Notes under the pieces: model-generated
What the model was told of the DNA's origin: nothing
The model's input: the letters and a program-made list of their open reading frames with translations, nothing else
The model's database searches: none
Shown here: one piece after another, positions 1 to 8,880 of the stretch
How the letters are laid out: each line of letters begins with the position of its first letter
How positions within the stretch are numbered: position 1 is the first letter of the stretch
Assembly: GCF_900115475.1 (NCBI RefSeq)
Contig: NZ_FOWP01000001.1
Location: forward strand, 496,001-560,000
Length of the DNA stretch: 64,000 nt
Reading direction: 5' to 3'
Source of the DNA: Ectopseudomonas composti
GTDB lineage: Bacteria; Pseudomonadota; Gammaproteobacteria; Pseudomonadales; Pseudomonadaceae
Program-made: the position numbers and the translations under genes

Positions 1-1204
1 CCTCGCGATCGCGGAAGCCCAGCAGATAAAGAATGCCATCGAGGCCGAGGGTGGAGATCGCCTGCTTGGCCGATTGCTTGACCAGCGGCTTGGCGCGGAA
101 CGCCACACCGAGACCAGCCAGACCAAGCATCGGTAAGTCGTTGGCGCCATCACCGACCGCGATGGTCTGCTCCAGCTGCAGGCCTTCCTTCTGCGCCAGC
201 TCGCGCAGCAGATCAGCCTTGCGCTGGGCATCGACGATGGGCTCGACAGCCACGCCGGTGACCTTACCGTTCTCGATCTGCAGCTCGTTGGCGAACACGT
301 AGTCGATACCCAGCTTGGCCTGCAGCTGCTTGGCGAAGTAAGTGAAGCCGCCGGACAGAATTGCAGTCTTGTAGCCCAGGCGCTTGAGCTCGGCGAACAG
401 CACCTCGGCGCCCTCGGTCAGGCGCAGGGACGCGCCGATCTCTTCCAGCACGTCTTCCGACAGGCCCTGCAGCAAGCCCAGACGCTCCTTGAAACTGGCG
501 CGGAAATCCAGCTCGCCACGCATGGCGCGCTCGGTGATCTCGGCCACCTGCTCGCCGACGCCAGCCGCCTTGGCCAGTTCGTCGATCACCTCGGCCTCGA
601 TCAACGTCGAATCCATGTCGAACACGGCCAGACGGCGATTGCGCCGGAACACCGAGTCGCGCTGGAAGGCGATGTCGACGTTGAGCTCCTGCGCCACGCT
701 GAGGAATTCGGCGCGCAGGGCGACCGGATCGGCCGGCTCGCCACGCACGGAAAACTCGATGCAGCCCTTGCCCTGCTCAGCCGGCATATCCAGCGGCATG
801 CGCCCGGAAAGACGGTCGATATGATCGATATTCAGGTCGTACTTGGCAGTGATCACACTGACGCGCTGCAACTGCTCAGCGCTGACCTTGCGCGTCAGCA
901 GGGTGACGATATGGCGGGCCTTGCCCTGGCCACCGACCCATTGGCGGTAGTCGTCTTCCGATACCGGGGTGAAACGCACCTGTTGATCGAGCTCGTAGGC
1001 GGTGAACAACAGATCCTTGAGCACCGACTGGGAACGGCCATTGTCCGGAATCTCGATGAGGATGCCGAACGACAGGGTGTCGTGGATCACTGCCTGGCCG
1101 ATGTCGAGGATATTCACCCCGCCTTGAGCCAACACACCGGTGATGGCAGCAGTGAGTCCGGGGCGATCCTCGCCGGTGATATTGATCAGGACGATTTCGC
1201 GCAA
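1..1204 (-). CDS. serB: Phosphoserine phosphatase SerB (3' end cut by window edge)
   Basis: Hydrolyses O-phosphoserine to serine, the last step of serine synthesis, in the cytosol. The reverse strand reads an N-terminal ACT-like regulatory half (starting REIVLINITGEDRPG) followed by a HAD hydrolase. Motif I AVFDMDSTLIEAE lies near 595-635, and the late HAD motif GDGANDLPMLG near 125-155. The frame opens only with TTG at 1202-1204 (TTG CGC GAA), which fits the usual MREIVLI start of Pseudomonas SerB. 401 residues are visible, ending ...LGFRDRE at base 1, so only the last residues and the stop are missing. It is divergent from the smp-like gene, as in enterobacteria. Confidence 0.95.
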   Translation of the reverse strand, partial: MREIVLINITGEDRPGLTAAITGVLAQGGVNILDIGQAVIHDTLSFGILIEIPDNGRSQSVLKDLLFTAYELDQQVRFTPVSEDDYRQWVGGQGKARHIVTLLTRKVSAEQLQRVSVITAKYDLNIDHIDRLSGRMPLDMPAEQGKGCIEFSVRGEPADPVALRAEFLSVAQELNVDIAFQRDSVFRRNRRLAVFDMDSTLIEAEVIDELAKAAGVGEQVAEITERAMRGELDFRASFKERLGLLQGLSEDVLEEIGASLRLTEGAEVLFAELKRLGYKTAILSGGFTYFAKQLQAKLGIDYVFANELQIENGKVTGVAVEPIVDAQRKADLLRELAQKEGLQLEQTIAVGDGANDLPMLGLAGLGVAFRAKPLVKQSAKQAISTLGLDGILYLLGFRDRE

Positions 1205-1379
1205 GACGCACCCTCCAAGGCAAACGATTGAGGCAGGCAAGCGACCGAAGAGGCCACTGACCGACGAAAAGGCGCACATTCTACCCAGTTTCCCGTCTAT
1301 CCGGGCAGCTGCGCGCTTTGCCCGCTCCAGGCCGCTCGCTATACTGCGCGGCAACTTCAGTCGACAAGAGCCGTGCTCT

Positions 1380-2909
1380 GTGAACCGGCCCGCGCCCGTC
1401 AAACCCGATAATTTCTTCATCATGATCTTCCACGCGCTGCGTCAGCGGCGGGTGCCCTTGGTTCTGCGCATCGCCAGCCACAGTCTGTTGCTGGTGGCCT
1501 TGGCCATGGTCATCTATGCCTGGGTCATGGGCATGCAGTTCAAGCAGGCCATGCAGCAGCAGGCCGATGCCCTGGGCCAGGCGCTGATCACCCAGACAGC
1601 GGCCTCGGCTACCGAGCTGCTGGTGTCCAACGACATCCTCAGCCTCAACGTGCTACTGAACAACCTGGCGAAGAACCCGCTGGTGGCCCACGCAGCCATC
1701 TATAGCGTGGATAACCGCATCCTCGCCGAATCAGGATCGCGCCCAACGCGCAGTGTGCTGGGCGAAACCGAGGGTCTGTACACCACCCCCATCACCTTCC
1801 AGGAGGTGATGGCCGGGCAGTTGCGCATCAGCTTGGACATGAGCCAGTTCCAGCAGCCGATGACCATCAGCCTGCAGAGCATGGGCATTCTCAGCCTGAT
1901 TCTGCTGGCCCTGACCCTGTCGCTGAGCATGCGCCTCGGCCGGCATATTTCCACTCCACTGCTGCAGATGCGCCTATGGCTGCGTGACCCGGACGACCCT
2001 GCGCCAGGCGCGGGGCGCCACGACGAGATCGGTGATCTGGCGCGCCAGCTGCAGGCGCGACTGGTACCGGAAAAGCCAGAACCAGAACCGGAGCTCGATG
2101 ACGAGCCGCTGCTGGGGGAAGATGACAGCGAGGATTATCTGCACGACGAAGACGACGAGCGCTTCGACGAGCGGGAGGAAATCGCGGCCGAGCATGCCTT
2201 CGATGAAACCCATCTGGATGAAGACGAGGGTGAGCAACTCAAGCCCTGGCCCGACGCGATAGAGCCGGACGATCCCTTCGCCGATCTGCGTGACGAGTCC
2301 GAAGCGCCAGCGCCGGTCGCCAAGGCTCCGCGCCCATCACAAGCCAGTGCAGTGCTGGCCATTCAACTCGGCGCTCAGGAACAACTGCGACGCCTGCCGC
2401 GCACGCGCCTGCTGGACTTGCTGGATCGCTATCGGGGTTGCCTGGAACAAGCCGCCGCGCTCTATCAGGGGCAACTGCACACGCTCAAGGACGGCAGCAG
2501 CCTGATGCTGTTCCATGAGCGCGAATGCGGCGAGGATTATCTGACCCACGCCATCTGCTGTGGCGAGCTGATGCGCGCCCTGGGCCATGCCCTGCAGATC
2601 GAGGTCGCCGACAGCGGTATCACCCTGCAACTGCAGCTGGGGCTGACCCTGGGCCGTGACCTGGAAGAGCTGGGCCAGGCCGACCTGCTGCTCAGCGACA
2701 GCGCCCTGGACGCGCTGGCCTTGTCGCAACACAGCCGCAACCTGCTGCTGGTCGAGCAACGCGTCGCGCAGGATACTCTGGCTCGCCAGCGTGCCCGCAT
2801 CCGCCCGATTGCCAGCCCGGAAGGTGCCAGCTGCGTGGAGCGCCTGCTCGATCCTTATCCGGCACTGCTGGAGCGGCAGCTGACGCGCATGCGCGACAGC
2901 CGGGCGTGA
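1380..2909 (+). CDS. Smp/AhpA-type inner membrane protein (SMP_2 family)
   Basis: Divergent neighbour of serB, the same pairing as serB and smp/ytjB in E. coli; its biochemical role is not established. The 509-residue protein has a first membrane segment (RIASHSLLLVALAMVIYAWV), a periplasmic domain of about 120 residues, and a second membrane segment (MGILSLILLALTLSLSM) running into a HAMP-like stretch. A very acidic linker (about 2090-2290, runs of Glu and Asp) and a C-terminal cytosolic domain of about 180 residues follow. I chose GTG at 1380 because VNRPAPVKPDNFF looks like the conserved N-terminus in Pseudomonas. ATG at 1422 is an alternative, and neither has a strong Shine-Dalgarno sequence. 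The longer frame back to 1140 overlaps serB and is not used. Confidence 0.8.
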   Translation: MNRPAPVKPDNFFIMIFHALRQRRVPLVLRIASHSLLLVALAMVIYAWVMGMQFKQAMQQQADALGQALITQTAASATELLVSNDILSLNVLLNNLAKNPLVAHAAIYSVDNRILAESGSRPTRSVLGETEGLYTTPITFQEVMAGQLRISLDMSQFQQPMTISLQSMGILSLILLALTLSLSMRLGRHISTPLLQMRLWLRDPDDPAPGAGRHDEIGDLARQLQARLVPEKPEPEPELDDEPLLGEDDSEDYLHDEDDERFDEREEIAAEHAFDETHLDEDEGEQLKPWPDAIEPDDPFADLRDESEAPAPVAKAPRPSQASAVLAIQLGAQEQLRRLPRTRLLDLLDRYRGCLEQAAALYQGQLHTLKDGSSLMLFHERECGEDYLTHAICCGELMRALGHALQIEVADSGITLQLQLGLTLGRDLEELGQADLLLSDSALDALALSQHSRNLLLVEQRVAQDTLARQRARIRPIASPEGASCVERLLDPYPALLERQLTRMRDSRA

Positions 2910-2926
2910 AAGCGACGCAGCCCATG

Positions 2927-2976
2927 TAGGGCGGGTGCAACCCGCCAGACGGCCAACACGGGTTGCACCCGCCCTA
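2927..2976. repeat. Perfect 18-bp inverted repeat (REP-like)
   Basis: Left arm 2927-2944 and right arm 2959-2976 are exact reverse complements (core TAGGGCGGGTGCAACCCG) around a 14-base loop. There is no T-run, so it looks like a REP-type element, although it could stop transcription from both convergent sides. The right arm supplies the TAG stop (2974-2976) of the reverse-strand gene next to it. A related element lies at 8746-8820. Confidence 0.8.
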
Positions 2977-3882
2977 TGCGCTGGCTAATGCTCGCCGCTG
3001 CGACGGTTTTACACCGTAGCGCTGCAACCAGTCCTTCCAGCGAACACGCTCATCACGCACCAGCCAGCCATCCTGTTCGGCAAAACTCTCCGATAGCCAC
3101 ACCCCGCGGGTGCTGGCAGGCAGCAGCTCACCCTTGCGCAAGGTGAACAGCCCACCGCTGGGCAATCCACGCTGCAATGCCAACAAGTAGATATCCGGCC
3201 GCCGACGCTCCAGTCGCGCCACTAGGCGGCCGTCTTCCAGGCATTCGTCGACGTGGAACAGGCTCAGCTGGCGGGCATCGCGCGGCAGCTCCAGGCTCAG
3301 GTCGTAGACCAGCTGTAAGGATGCGGTAGGCAGGTGCACGTAGGCGCGCGGGCGTTCGAGCAAGGTCAGGTTGCCGCACTGCACTGGCCGCGCAGCGCCG
3401 GACAGCGGGCTGAGGCGAAAGTGACTCGACTCACGATAACGCAGCGCGCCCTGATAGGGCGTGGGCAGCCAGGTATCGGCGAAACGCCCGCTCAGCCAGC
3501 CATCGGCGCTCTCTAACAGGCACTCCTCGGCGACTTCCTGAATGGCGGTGAGCAAAGGCAAGTTGAGTTCATGCGCCGGCACGTAGCCGGAAATCAGCTT
3601 GAGTACGGTGTCACCACGATCCGGACGCCGCTGACGCACCAGCAACCAGTAATCACGGCCATGCAGGCGCAGGGTCAGGCGCACCGAGACGCCGAGGTTG
3701 GCCAGCTCGACGGAAAAACGCGAGCTGTCCGCCACCTCGATCGGGCGGCGGCGCTCGAGCATCTGTTGGAAATTCAGCGGCTGTCCCAGGCTCTGGTAGC
3801 TCAACCCATCGGGGCTGGCTTCGACGAACAGCGGCAGGGTCTTGAAGTTACTCGGGTCCTTGCGGATCAGCGTACGCGGCAT
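2974..3882 (-). CDS. Conserved Pseudomonas protein with a Nudix-like stretch, function unknown
   Basis: 302 residues, no signal peptide or membrane segment. I recognise it as a conserved Pseudomonas family, often labelled in databases as a metal ABC transporter ATPase. That label is not supported: there is no Walker A or ABC signature. The centre contains LLTAIQEVAEECLLE (about residues 110-125), which resembles the REXXEE core of a Nudix box. Together with a GYVPAHEL segment this suggests a Nudix-like fold, possibly without the full catalytic motif. The start at 3882 (MPRTLIRKDPSNFKTLP) matches the family N-terminus as I remember it. It stands alone, converging with the smp-like gene across the inverted repeat. 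Confidence 0.75.
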   Translation of the reverse strand: MPRTLIRKDPSNFKTLPLFVEASPDGLSYQSLGQPLNFQQMLERRRPIEVADSSRFSVELANLGVSVRLTLRLHGRDYWLLVRQRRPDRGDTVLKLISGYVPAHELNLPLLTAIQEVAEECLLESADGWLSGRFADTWLPTPYQGALRYRESSHFRLSPLSGAARPVQCGNLTLLERPRAYVHLPTASLQLVYDLSLELPRDARQLSLFHVDECLEDGRLVARLERRRPDIYLLALQRGLPSGGLFTLRKGELLPASTRGVWLSESFAEQDGWLVRDERVRWKDWLQRYGVKPSQRRALASA

Positions 3883-4028
3883 CTCGACTCCTTGTTCCGG
3901 CTGGGCGTGAATTCAGCTCGATGAGCGGCCTTCACACTAGGGTCAGGTTGAAGCGAAAACCGCTCAAGGCTGCCCCAAGCCGACCACCCAGCACAACCCA
4001 GGGCTGTAAGAGGAAGTGACCGGGGACC

Positions 4029-4838
4029 TCAGCGGATATCCTGCAAAACCGCCGCGACCGTCGCGACATTGGCCGCCAGGTGCGCGGGCGTGATGGTGCC
4101 GACGATGGCGCTGCTGACGCCAGGATGAGCGAAGATCAGTTCGAAGCTGGCCCGTACCGGATCGACACCCTCAGCCAGACAAGCATGCCCGCTGGCCAGC
4201 GCCTTCTTGATCAGAATGCCCTTGGCGTGACTGGCAGCGTAGTCCAATACCGGCTTCTCGCTTTGCTCACTCAGGTTATAAGTGACCATCGCGCAGTCGC
4301 CTTGTTCCAGTGCCAGCAGCCCACCCTCGACGGTCTTGCCGGAAATCCCGTAGGCGAGAACCTTGCCCTCGCGCTTGAGCTCCGCCAGCGTCTCGTACAC
4401 CCCGGTTTCACGCAGCACCGTCAGATCGTTGCCATCGGAGTGCACCAACAGCAGGTCGATGCGGTCGGTCTCCAGACGCTTGAGGCTGCGCTCGACCGAC
4501 AGACGAGTATGCGCAGCGGAAAAATCGAAGTGCGACTGGCCCTGCTCGAACTCCTCACCGGTCTTGCTGACGATCACCCAATCATCGCGCTGGCCACGCA
4601 ACAACGGGCCGAGTCGCTGCTCGCTGATGCCGTAGGCCGGCGCGGTGTCGATCAGGTTGATGCCCAGCTCGCGCGCTTGCTGCAGCAAGGCCAGGGCCTG
4701 CGCGTCGTCGGGAATGGTGAACCCGTTGGGGTACTTCACGCCCTGGTCACGGCCGAGCTTGACCGTGCCCAGGCCCAGCGGCGAAACGCGCAAGCCGGTG
4801 GAACCCAGTGGGCGCTGCAGATCGTGCAAGGTGCTCAT
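4029..4838 (-). CDS. Aldo/keto reductase
   Basis: Predicted NADPH-dependent reductase of carbonyl compounds, cytosolic, substrate unknown. The 269-residue protein opens with RPLGSTGLRVSPLGLGTVKL and carries the AKR active-site set: Asp and Tyr in DTAPAYGISEQRLG, Lys in VSKTGEEF and His in LLLVHSDGND. The C-terminal NADP-binding region has SSAIVGTITPAHL. The ATG at 4836-4838 overlaps the stop of the upstream FAD oxidoreductase by four bases (ATGA), so the two are translationally coupled and probably work together. A longer reading from 4856 runs further into that gene and is unlikely. The same pair occurs in P. aeruginosa (PA4992/PA4991, from memory). Confidence 0.9.
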   Translation of the reverse strand: MSTLHDLQRPLGSTGLRVSPLGLGTVKLGRDQGVKYPNGFTIPDDAQALALLQQARELGINLIDTAPAYGISEQRLGPLLRGQRDDWVIVSKTGEEFEQGQSHFDFSAAHTRLSVERSLKRLETDRIDLLLVHSDGNDLTVLRETGVYETLAELKREGKVLAYGISGKTVEGGLLALEQGDCAMVTYNLSEQSEKPVLDYAASHAKGILIKKALASGHACLAEGVDPVRASFELIFAHPGVSSAIVGTITPAHLAANVATVAAVLQDIR

Positions 4839-6010
4839 GGTAGCAGAGCCTCCCAAACCGGCTGACCCAGTGCGGGGCGCGGCAGCTCAGGCAACGGGGC
4901 ATGGCCAGCCGGCTGCACCTTGTCCCGTTGCAGGGCGGCCAGTACGCGGTCGGCGAAGTCCGGCGCCAGCGCCAGCTTGGTCGGCCAGCCCACCAGCAGA
5001 CGCTGCTCCTCGGCGAGGAAGGCGTTATCCGGGCGCACCAGGCCCGACTGCGCGGGCTCGGCGCGATCCACACGCAATGTCGCCCAGCGCGTCTGACTCT
5101 GATCGACCCAGGGCAGCAGCGACGCCATCTCCTTCTGCGCAGCCTGAATCTGAGCGCCTTCGTCGCGCGCGACGCCGTCAGCTTCAGCCAGATCGCCGCC
5201 GAGGTACCAGACCCACTGGCCATCGGCGGCCGGATGGGTGGTGACGGTGACCCGTGGCTTGGGCCCGCCGCCCAGGCAATGCGCATACAGCGGCTTCAGT
5301 GCCGGCCCCTTGGCCAGCACCATATGCAGCGGGCGCAACTGCTGCGCGGGCTGCTCGATGCCCAGCGTGGCGAGCAATTCGGCATTGCCGGCCCCGGCGC
5401 TGAGCACCACGCGCTGCGCGCGAATCTCGCGTCCGTCGACGATCAGCCCGCACAGCTCGCCGTTTTCCTGCAGTGGCTCGATGCGCTCAGCGGCCAGCAG
5501 GCTATCGCCGGCCAGTTCGGCCAGGCGTGCGATCAGGCTTGGCACATCGAGTACCAGTTCAGCGAGGCGATAGACCTTGCCCTTGAATTTCGGGTGCTGC
5601 AGCGCCGGCGGCAATTGCTCGCCCTTGACCTGATCGACCCGGCCGCGAACCGCCTTGCTGGCGAAGAAACTGGTGAGGTTGCCGGCCAGGGTACCGGGCG
5701 ACCACAGATAGTGAGCTTCGGACAGAATGCGCACGCCAGAGAGATCCAGCTCGCCATTGCCGGCCAGCGCTTCGCGCCAGCGGCGCGGCATATCGGCGAT
5801 GGCCTCCGACGCCCCGGTAAGCGCGCCATGCAAGGCATATTTGGCGCCGCCGTGAATGATGCCCTGCGACTTCAGACTCTGCCCGCCACCGAGGCTGCCG
5901 CGCTCCACCAGAACGGTGGCGAAGCCCTGTTGACGCAGGCGCGCATTGAGCCAGAGGCCGGCGATACCGCCGCCGACGATCAGGACATCGGTGCTGAGAG
6001 ACTGGGACAT
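4835..6010 (-). CDS. FAD-dependent oxidoreductase (DAO family)
   Basis: 391 residues. The N-terminus has the dinucleotide-binding motif VLIVGGGIAGLWLNARL, followed by VLVERGSLGGGQSLKSQG, typical of the D-amino-acid oxidase/glycerol-3-phosphate dehydrogenase superfamily. A second FAD-contacting segment reads RVVLSAGAGNAELL. The substrate cannot be told from sequence. The start is ATG 6010 (MSQSLSTDVLIVGGG). The open frame continues upstream to 6841, but that part overlaps the SMR and LysR genes and is spurious. It is the first gene of a coupled pair with the aldo/keto reductase. Confidence 0.9.
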   Translation of the reverse strand: MSQSLSTDVLIVGGGIAGLWLNARLRQQGFATVLVERGSLGGGQSLKSQGIIHGGAKYALHGALTGASEAIADMPRRWREALAGNGELDLSGVRILSEAHYLWSPGTLAGNLTSFFASKAVRGRVDQVKGEQLPPALQHPKFKGKVYRLAELVLDVPSLIARLAELAGDSLLAAERIEPLQENGELCGLIVDGREIRAQRVVLSAGAGNAELLATLGIEQPAQQLRPLHMVLAKGPALKPLYAHCLGGGPKPRVTVTTHPAADGQWVWYLGGDLAEADGVARDEGAQIQAAQKEMASLLPWVDQSQTRWATLRVDRAEPAQSGLVRPDNAFLAEEQRLLVGWPTKLALAPDFADRVLAALQRDKVQPAGHAPLPELPRPALGQPVWEALLP

Positions 6011-6108
6011 GAGCGGGCCTCGGCAAAAAACAGGCGCGCAGTATAACGGCTTCAGGCAGTACCCGTAGGGTGTGCCATGCGCACCAAGGCCCTCAGGTAC
6101 GCACGGCC

Positions 6109-6441
6109 TCAGTGACCGGTGGAGCTGGAGAACAGCTGGATCACCACGACACCGCTGACGATCAGGCCCATACCGAGCACCGCTGGCAGATCGAGCTTTT
6201 GCTGGTAGATCACCAGCGCCGCAATGCTGACCAATACGATGCCCAGCCCCGCCCAGATGGCGTAGGCGATGCCCACCGGGATGGTGCGCACGACCAGAAT
6301 CAGCATCCAGAAGGCAATCGCGTAGCCACCGATCACCAACAACAGCGGCAACGGTTTGTTGAGGCCGTCGATAGCCTTCATCGAAGTGGTGGCGACCACT
6401 TCGGCCGCGATGGCAATAGCGAGATAGAGATATCCGGGCAT
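6109..6441 (-). CDS. Small multidrug resistance (SMR) family transporter
   Basis: A 110-residue inner membrane protein of four hydrophobic helices, the usual SMR size. The essential membrane Glu is present at position 14 (AIAIAAEVVATTSMKA). Later signatures such as AYAIWAGLGIVLVS are those of EmrE/SugE-type exporters. These proteins act as dual-topology dimers that exchange cationic drugs or guanidinium-type compounds for protons. It is transcribed divergently from the LysR regulator at 6531, which may control it, and the same pair exists in P. aeruginosa. Confidence 0.92.
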   Translation of the reverse strand: MPGYLYLAIAIAAEVVATTSMKAIDGLNKPLPLLLVIGGYAIAFWMLILVVRTIPVGIAYAIWAGLGIVLVSIAALVIYQQKLDLPAVLGMGLIVSGVVVIQLFSSSTGH

Positions 6442-6503
6442 GATGGCGACTCCTGAACGAAGGCCACGATTCTAAGTTCTTCCATGATGGGATAAAGTCA
6501 TTA

Positions 6504-6524
6504 CCTATCTGATTTTGAGATAGG
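6504..6524. promoter_or_regulatory. Palindromic operator-like site upstream of the LysR gene
   Basis: A perfect palindrome, CCTATCT-7 bases-AGATAGG, lies in the 89-base gap between the divergent SMR and LysR genes and contains the T-N11-A core usual for LysR-type regulators. It ends only 6 bases before the lysR ATG at 6531, so binding there would be expected to repress the regulator's own expression. Control of the SMR gene from it is inferred. Confidence 0.6.
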
Positions 6525-6530
6525 CTGACC

Positions 6531-7418
6531 ATGAACTGGAATCTAGAACAGTTGCAGCTGTTCGTCCTTACCGCCGAAAGTCGATCCTTCTCCGCCGCGG
6601 CTCGGCAAACCGGCCGCGCGCAATCGGCGGTCAGCACCGCCATCGCCCTGCTCGAAAGCGATCTCGGCGTCACCCTCTTCGAGCGCAGCAGCGGGCGCCA
6701 GCCGCGCCTGACCGAAGCAGGCGTCGCGCTGCTGGAGCAGGCTCGCAGCGTGTTGCAGCAATGTGAGCGACTGGACGGCCGCGCACTCGGCCTGGCACGT
6801 GGCGAGGAGGCGCGCCTGCGTCTGGCGCAGGACGAAGCCATGCCCTACCAGCCGGTGCTGGCCAGTCTGGAAGCCCTGGCCAACGCCTTTCCCTTGCTCG
6901 AAGTGCAGCTTTCCAGCGGCGCCCAGGGCGATGTGGCGCGCAAGCTGCTGCAACGTCAGGCCGATCTGGGCCTGCTGTTTCATCACGAGCAGATGCCCAG
7001 AGAGCTGGAAAGCCAGCGCCTGGGCACCATCGAGATGGTCACGGTGTGCAGCCCGCAACACCCGCTGGCCGCGCTCGACAGCGTGGAACGCCGTGACCTG
7101 GCCGAACATCGCCAGCTGTTGATGACGCCGCAGGACAGCCACTACCCCGGCGGCGAACAGATCAGCCCACTGGTGTGGCGCGCTGACAGCTTCTACGTCA
7201 TGGCCGAGCTGGTGATACGCGGCGTTGGCTGGGCGTGGCTACCGCGCCATGTGGCGCAGTACCCGACCTACCAGGGCCACCTGCAGGAACTGCGCAGCGA
7301 CTGGGCGCCACTGCCGCTGGTGGTGGAGCTGGTGTGTCGTCGTGACGGCGCGCTCGGCCCCGCCGCCAACTGGCTGGCCGACTGCCTGGCACGCGAACTG
7401 CTGCGCCCGCAAACGTGA
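6531..7418 (+). CDS. LysR family transcriptional regulator
   Basis: A 295-residue DNA-binding regulator. The N-terminal winged helix-turn-helix spans about residues 1-60 (LEQLQLFVLTAESRSFSAAA, then ARQTGRAQSAVS and LGVTLFERS). A periplasmic-binding-protein-like effector domain follows. It is divergent from the SMR exporter with a palindrome in between, so local control of that gene is likely. The effector is unknown. Confidence 0.92.
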   Translation: MNWNLEQLQLFVLTAESRSFSAAARQTGRAQSAVSTAIALLESDLGVTLFERSSGRQPRLTEAGVALLEQARSVLQQCERLDGRALGLARGEEARLRLAQDEAMPYQPVLASLEALANAFPLLEVQLSSGAQGDVARKLLQRQADLGLLFHHEQMPRELESQRLGTIEMVTVCSPQHPLAALDSVERRDLAEHRQLLMTPQDSHYPGGEQISPLVWRADSFYVMAELVIRGVGWAWLPRHVAQYPTYQGHLQELRSDWAPLPLVVELVCRRDGALGPAANWLADCLARELLRPQT

Positions 7419-7461
7419 TCCCGCTTCCAGACGATGGCAGGCGACGCTAAGCTGCGCCCCC

Positions 7462-8727
7462 ATGAACAGACTCCTCTACACCCTCCTGCTACACCTGGCC
7501 CTGTCCCTGATCGCCCTGCGCCTGGCCCTGCGCGCGCGCAAGGCGCCGGCGTACGCTCGGCGCATCAACGAACGCTTCTCCCTCGGCCTGCCGGCGATGA
7601 AACCCGGCGGCATCTGGGTGCACGCGGTATCGGTCGGTGAAAGCATCGCTGCTGCGCCGATGATCCGCGCGCTGCAGGCGCGTTATCCCGACCTGCCGAT
7701 CACCGTGACCTGCATGACGCCGACCGGCTCCGAGCGCATTCAGGCCATGTTCGGCAGCAGCGTGCAGCATTGCTACCTGCCCTACGACCTGCCGTGGGCC
7801 GCTGCGCGTTTTCTCGACCGCGTACAGCCACGCCTGGGCGTGGTGATGGAAACCGAGCTGTGGCCAAACCATATTCACCAATGCGCCAAACGCGGCATTC
7901 CGGTAGCCCTGGCCAACGCACGCCTGTCCGAGCGCTCGGCACGCGGCTATGCGCGCTTTGGCAAACTCACCGCACCGATGCTCGCCGAGCTGTCGCTGAT
8001 CGCCGTGCAGACCCAGCCCGAGGCGCAACGCTTTCTCGACCTGGGCGCACGCCCTGACTGCGTAGAGGTGACCGGCTCGATCAAGTTCGACCTGAAGATC
8101 GATGCCGAGCTGCTGCAACGCGCGGTCGAGTTGCGCCGCCAGTGGCAGGCCGAGCAGCGCCCGGTGTGGATCGCCGCCAGCACCCATGCGGGTGAAGACG
8201 AAATCGTCCTCGCCGCCCATCACCGGTTGCTGGAGACTCAGCCGGACGCGCTGCTGATTCTGGTGCCGCGACACCCTGAACGCTTCAACTCGGTCCATGA
8301 GTTGTGCATCAGCCGAGGGCTGACGACACGCCGCCGCGCAACGGGTGAAGCGGTGCAAGCTGGCGACCAGGTGCTGCTCGGTGACACCATGGGCGAGTTG
8401 CTGTTTCTCTATGCGCTGGCGGATATCGCCTTCGTCGGCGGCAGCCTGGTGGCCAACGGCGGGCACAACCTGCTGGAGCCAGCCGCGCTGGGCAAACCGG
8501 TACTGAGCGGCCCACACCTGTTCAACTTCCTGGAGATCGCCGCGCAGTTGCGTGAAGCCGGCGCCCTGAGCGAAGTGGAAAACGCCGAGCAGTTGGCGGA
8601 CAGGGTTGCAACATTGCTGAACGAGCCAGGCGAGATGCAACGCATGAGTCATGCCGGCCTGAGCGTGCTCAAGGCCAACCAGGGCGCGCTAGAGCGCCTG
8701 CTGAATGGGTTGCAGCACCTGCTATAG
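7462..8727 (+). CDS. waaA: 3-deoxy-D-manno-octulosonic acid (Kdo) transferase WaaA
   Basis: GT30 enzyme that transfers Kdo from CMP-Kdo to lipid IVA at the cytosolic face of the inner membrane, the first step of LPS core assembly. The 421-residue protein has an N-terminal membrane anchor (LLYTLLLHLALSLIALRL) and the family motifs VHAVSVGESIAAAP, METELWPNHIHQCAKRG, ALANARLSERSARGY and GGHNLLEPAALGKPV. I chose ATG 7462 because the longer frame from 7225 overlaps the LysR gene. It lies away from the main LPS core cluster at 41-61 kb, but supplies the acceptor for its products. Confidence 0.96.
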   Translation: MNRLLYTLLLHLALSLIALRLALRARKAPAYARRINERFSLGLPAMKPGGIWVHAVSVGESIAAAPMIRALQARYPDLPITVTCMTPTGSERIQAMFGSSVQHCYLPYDLPWAAARFLDRVQPRLGVVMETELWPNHIHQCAKRGIPVALANARLSERSARGYARFGKLTAPMLAELSLIAVQTQPEAQRFLDLGARPDCVEVTGSIKFDLKIDAELLQRAVELRRQWQAEQRPVWIAASTHAGEDEIVLAAHHRLLETQPDALLILVPRHPERFNSVHELCISRGLTTRRRATGEAVQAGDQVLLGDTMGELLFLYALADIAFVGGSLVANGGHNLLEPAALGKPVLSGPHLFNFLEIAAQLREAGALSEVENAEQLADRVATLLNEPGEMQRMSHAGLSVLKANQGALERLLNGLQHLL

Positions 8728-8745
8728 CCCGAACAGCTGCAATCT

Positions 8746-8820
8746 GTAGGGTGGGCTTCAGCCCACCAAGACTGGCCGCTATTGGTGGGCTAAAGCAGAT
8801 CGCCGCCCAACCCACCCTAC
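8746..8820. repeat. REP-like nested inverted repeat
   Basis: Outer arms GTAGGGTGGG (8746-8755) and CCCACCCTAC (8811-8820) enclose inner GCCCACC/GGTGGGC arms (8761-8767 and 8784-8790). The short self-paired TGGGCTTCAGCCCA is typical of Pseudomonas REP units. It sits between the convergent waaA and tolC genes and resembles the element at 2927-2976. Confidence 0.75.
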
Positions 8821-8840
8821 GCGCTGCCGTTGAAAGCAAA

Positions 8841-8866
8841 AGCCCGACTCGCGTCGGGCTTTTTGT
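8841..8866. terminator. Rho-independent terminator between waaA and tolC
   Basis: The stem AGCCCGAC/GTCGGGCT (8841-8848, 8853-8860) with loop TCGC is followed by TTTTGTTT on the plus strand. On the minus strand a shorter T-run follows, so it may serve both convergent genes. Confidence 0.85.
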
Positions 8867-8880
8867 TTGCTGCGAACGCC

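Noticed and set aside
6011..6841. N-terminal extension of the FAD oxidoreductase frame
   Set aside because: It would cover the SMR gene and part of the LysR gene and puts about 277 unrelated residues before the GGGIAG motif; ATG 6010 is the natural start.
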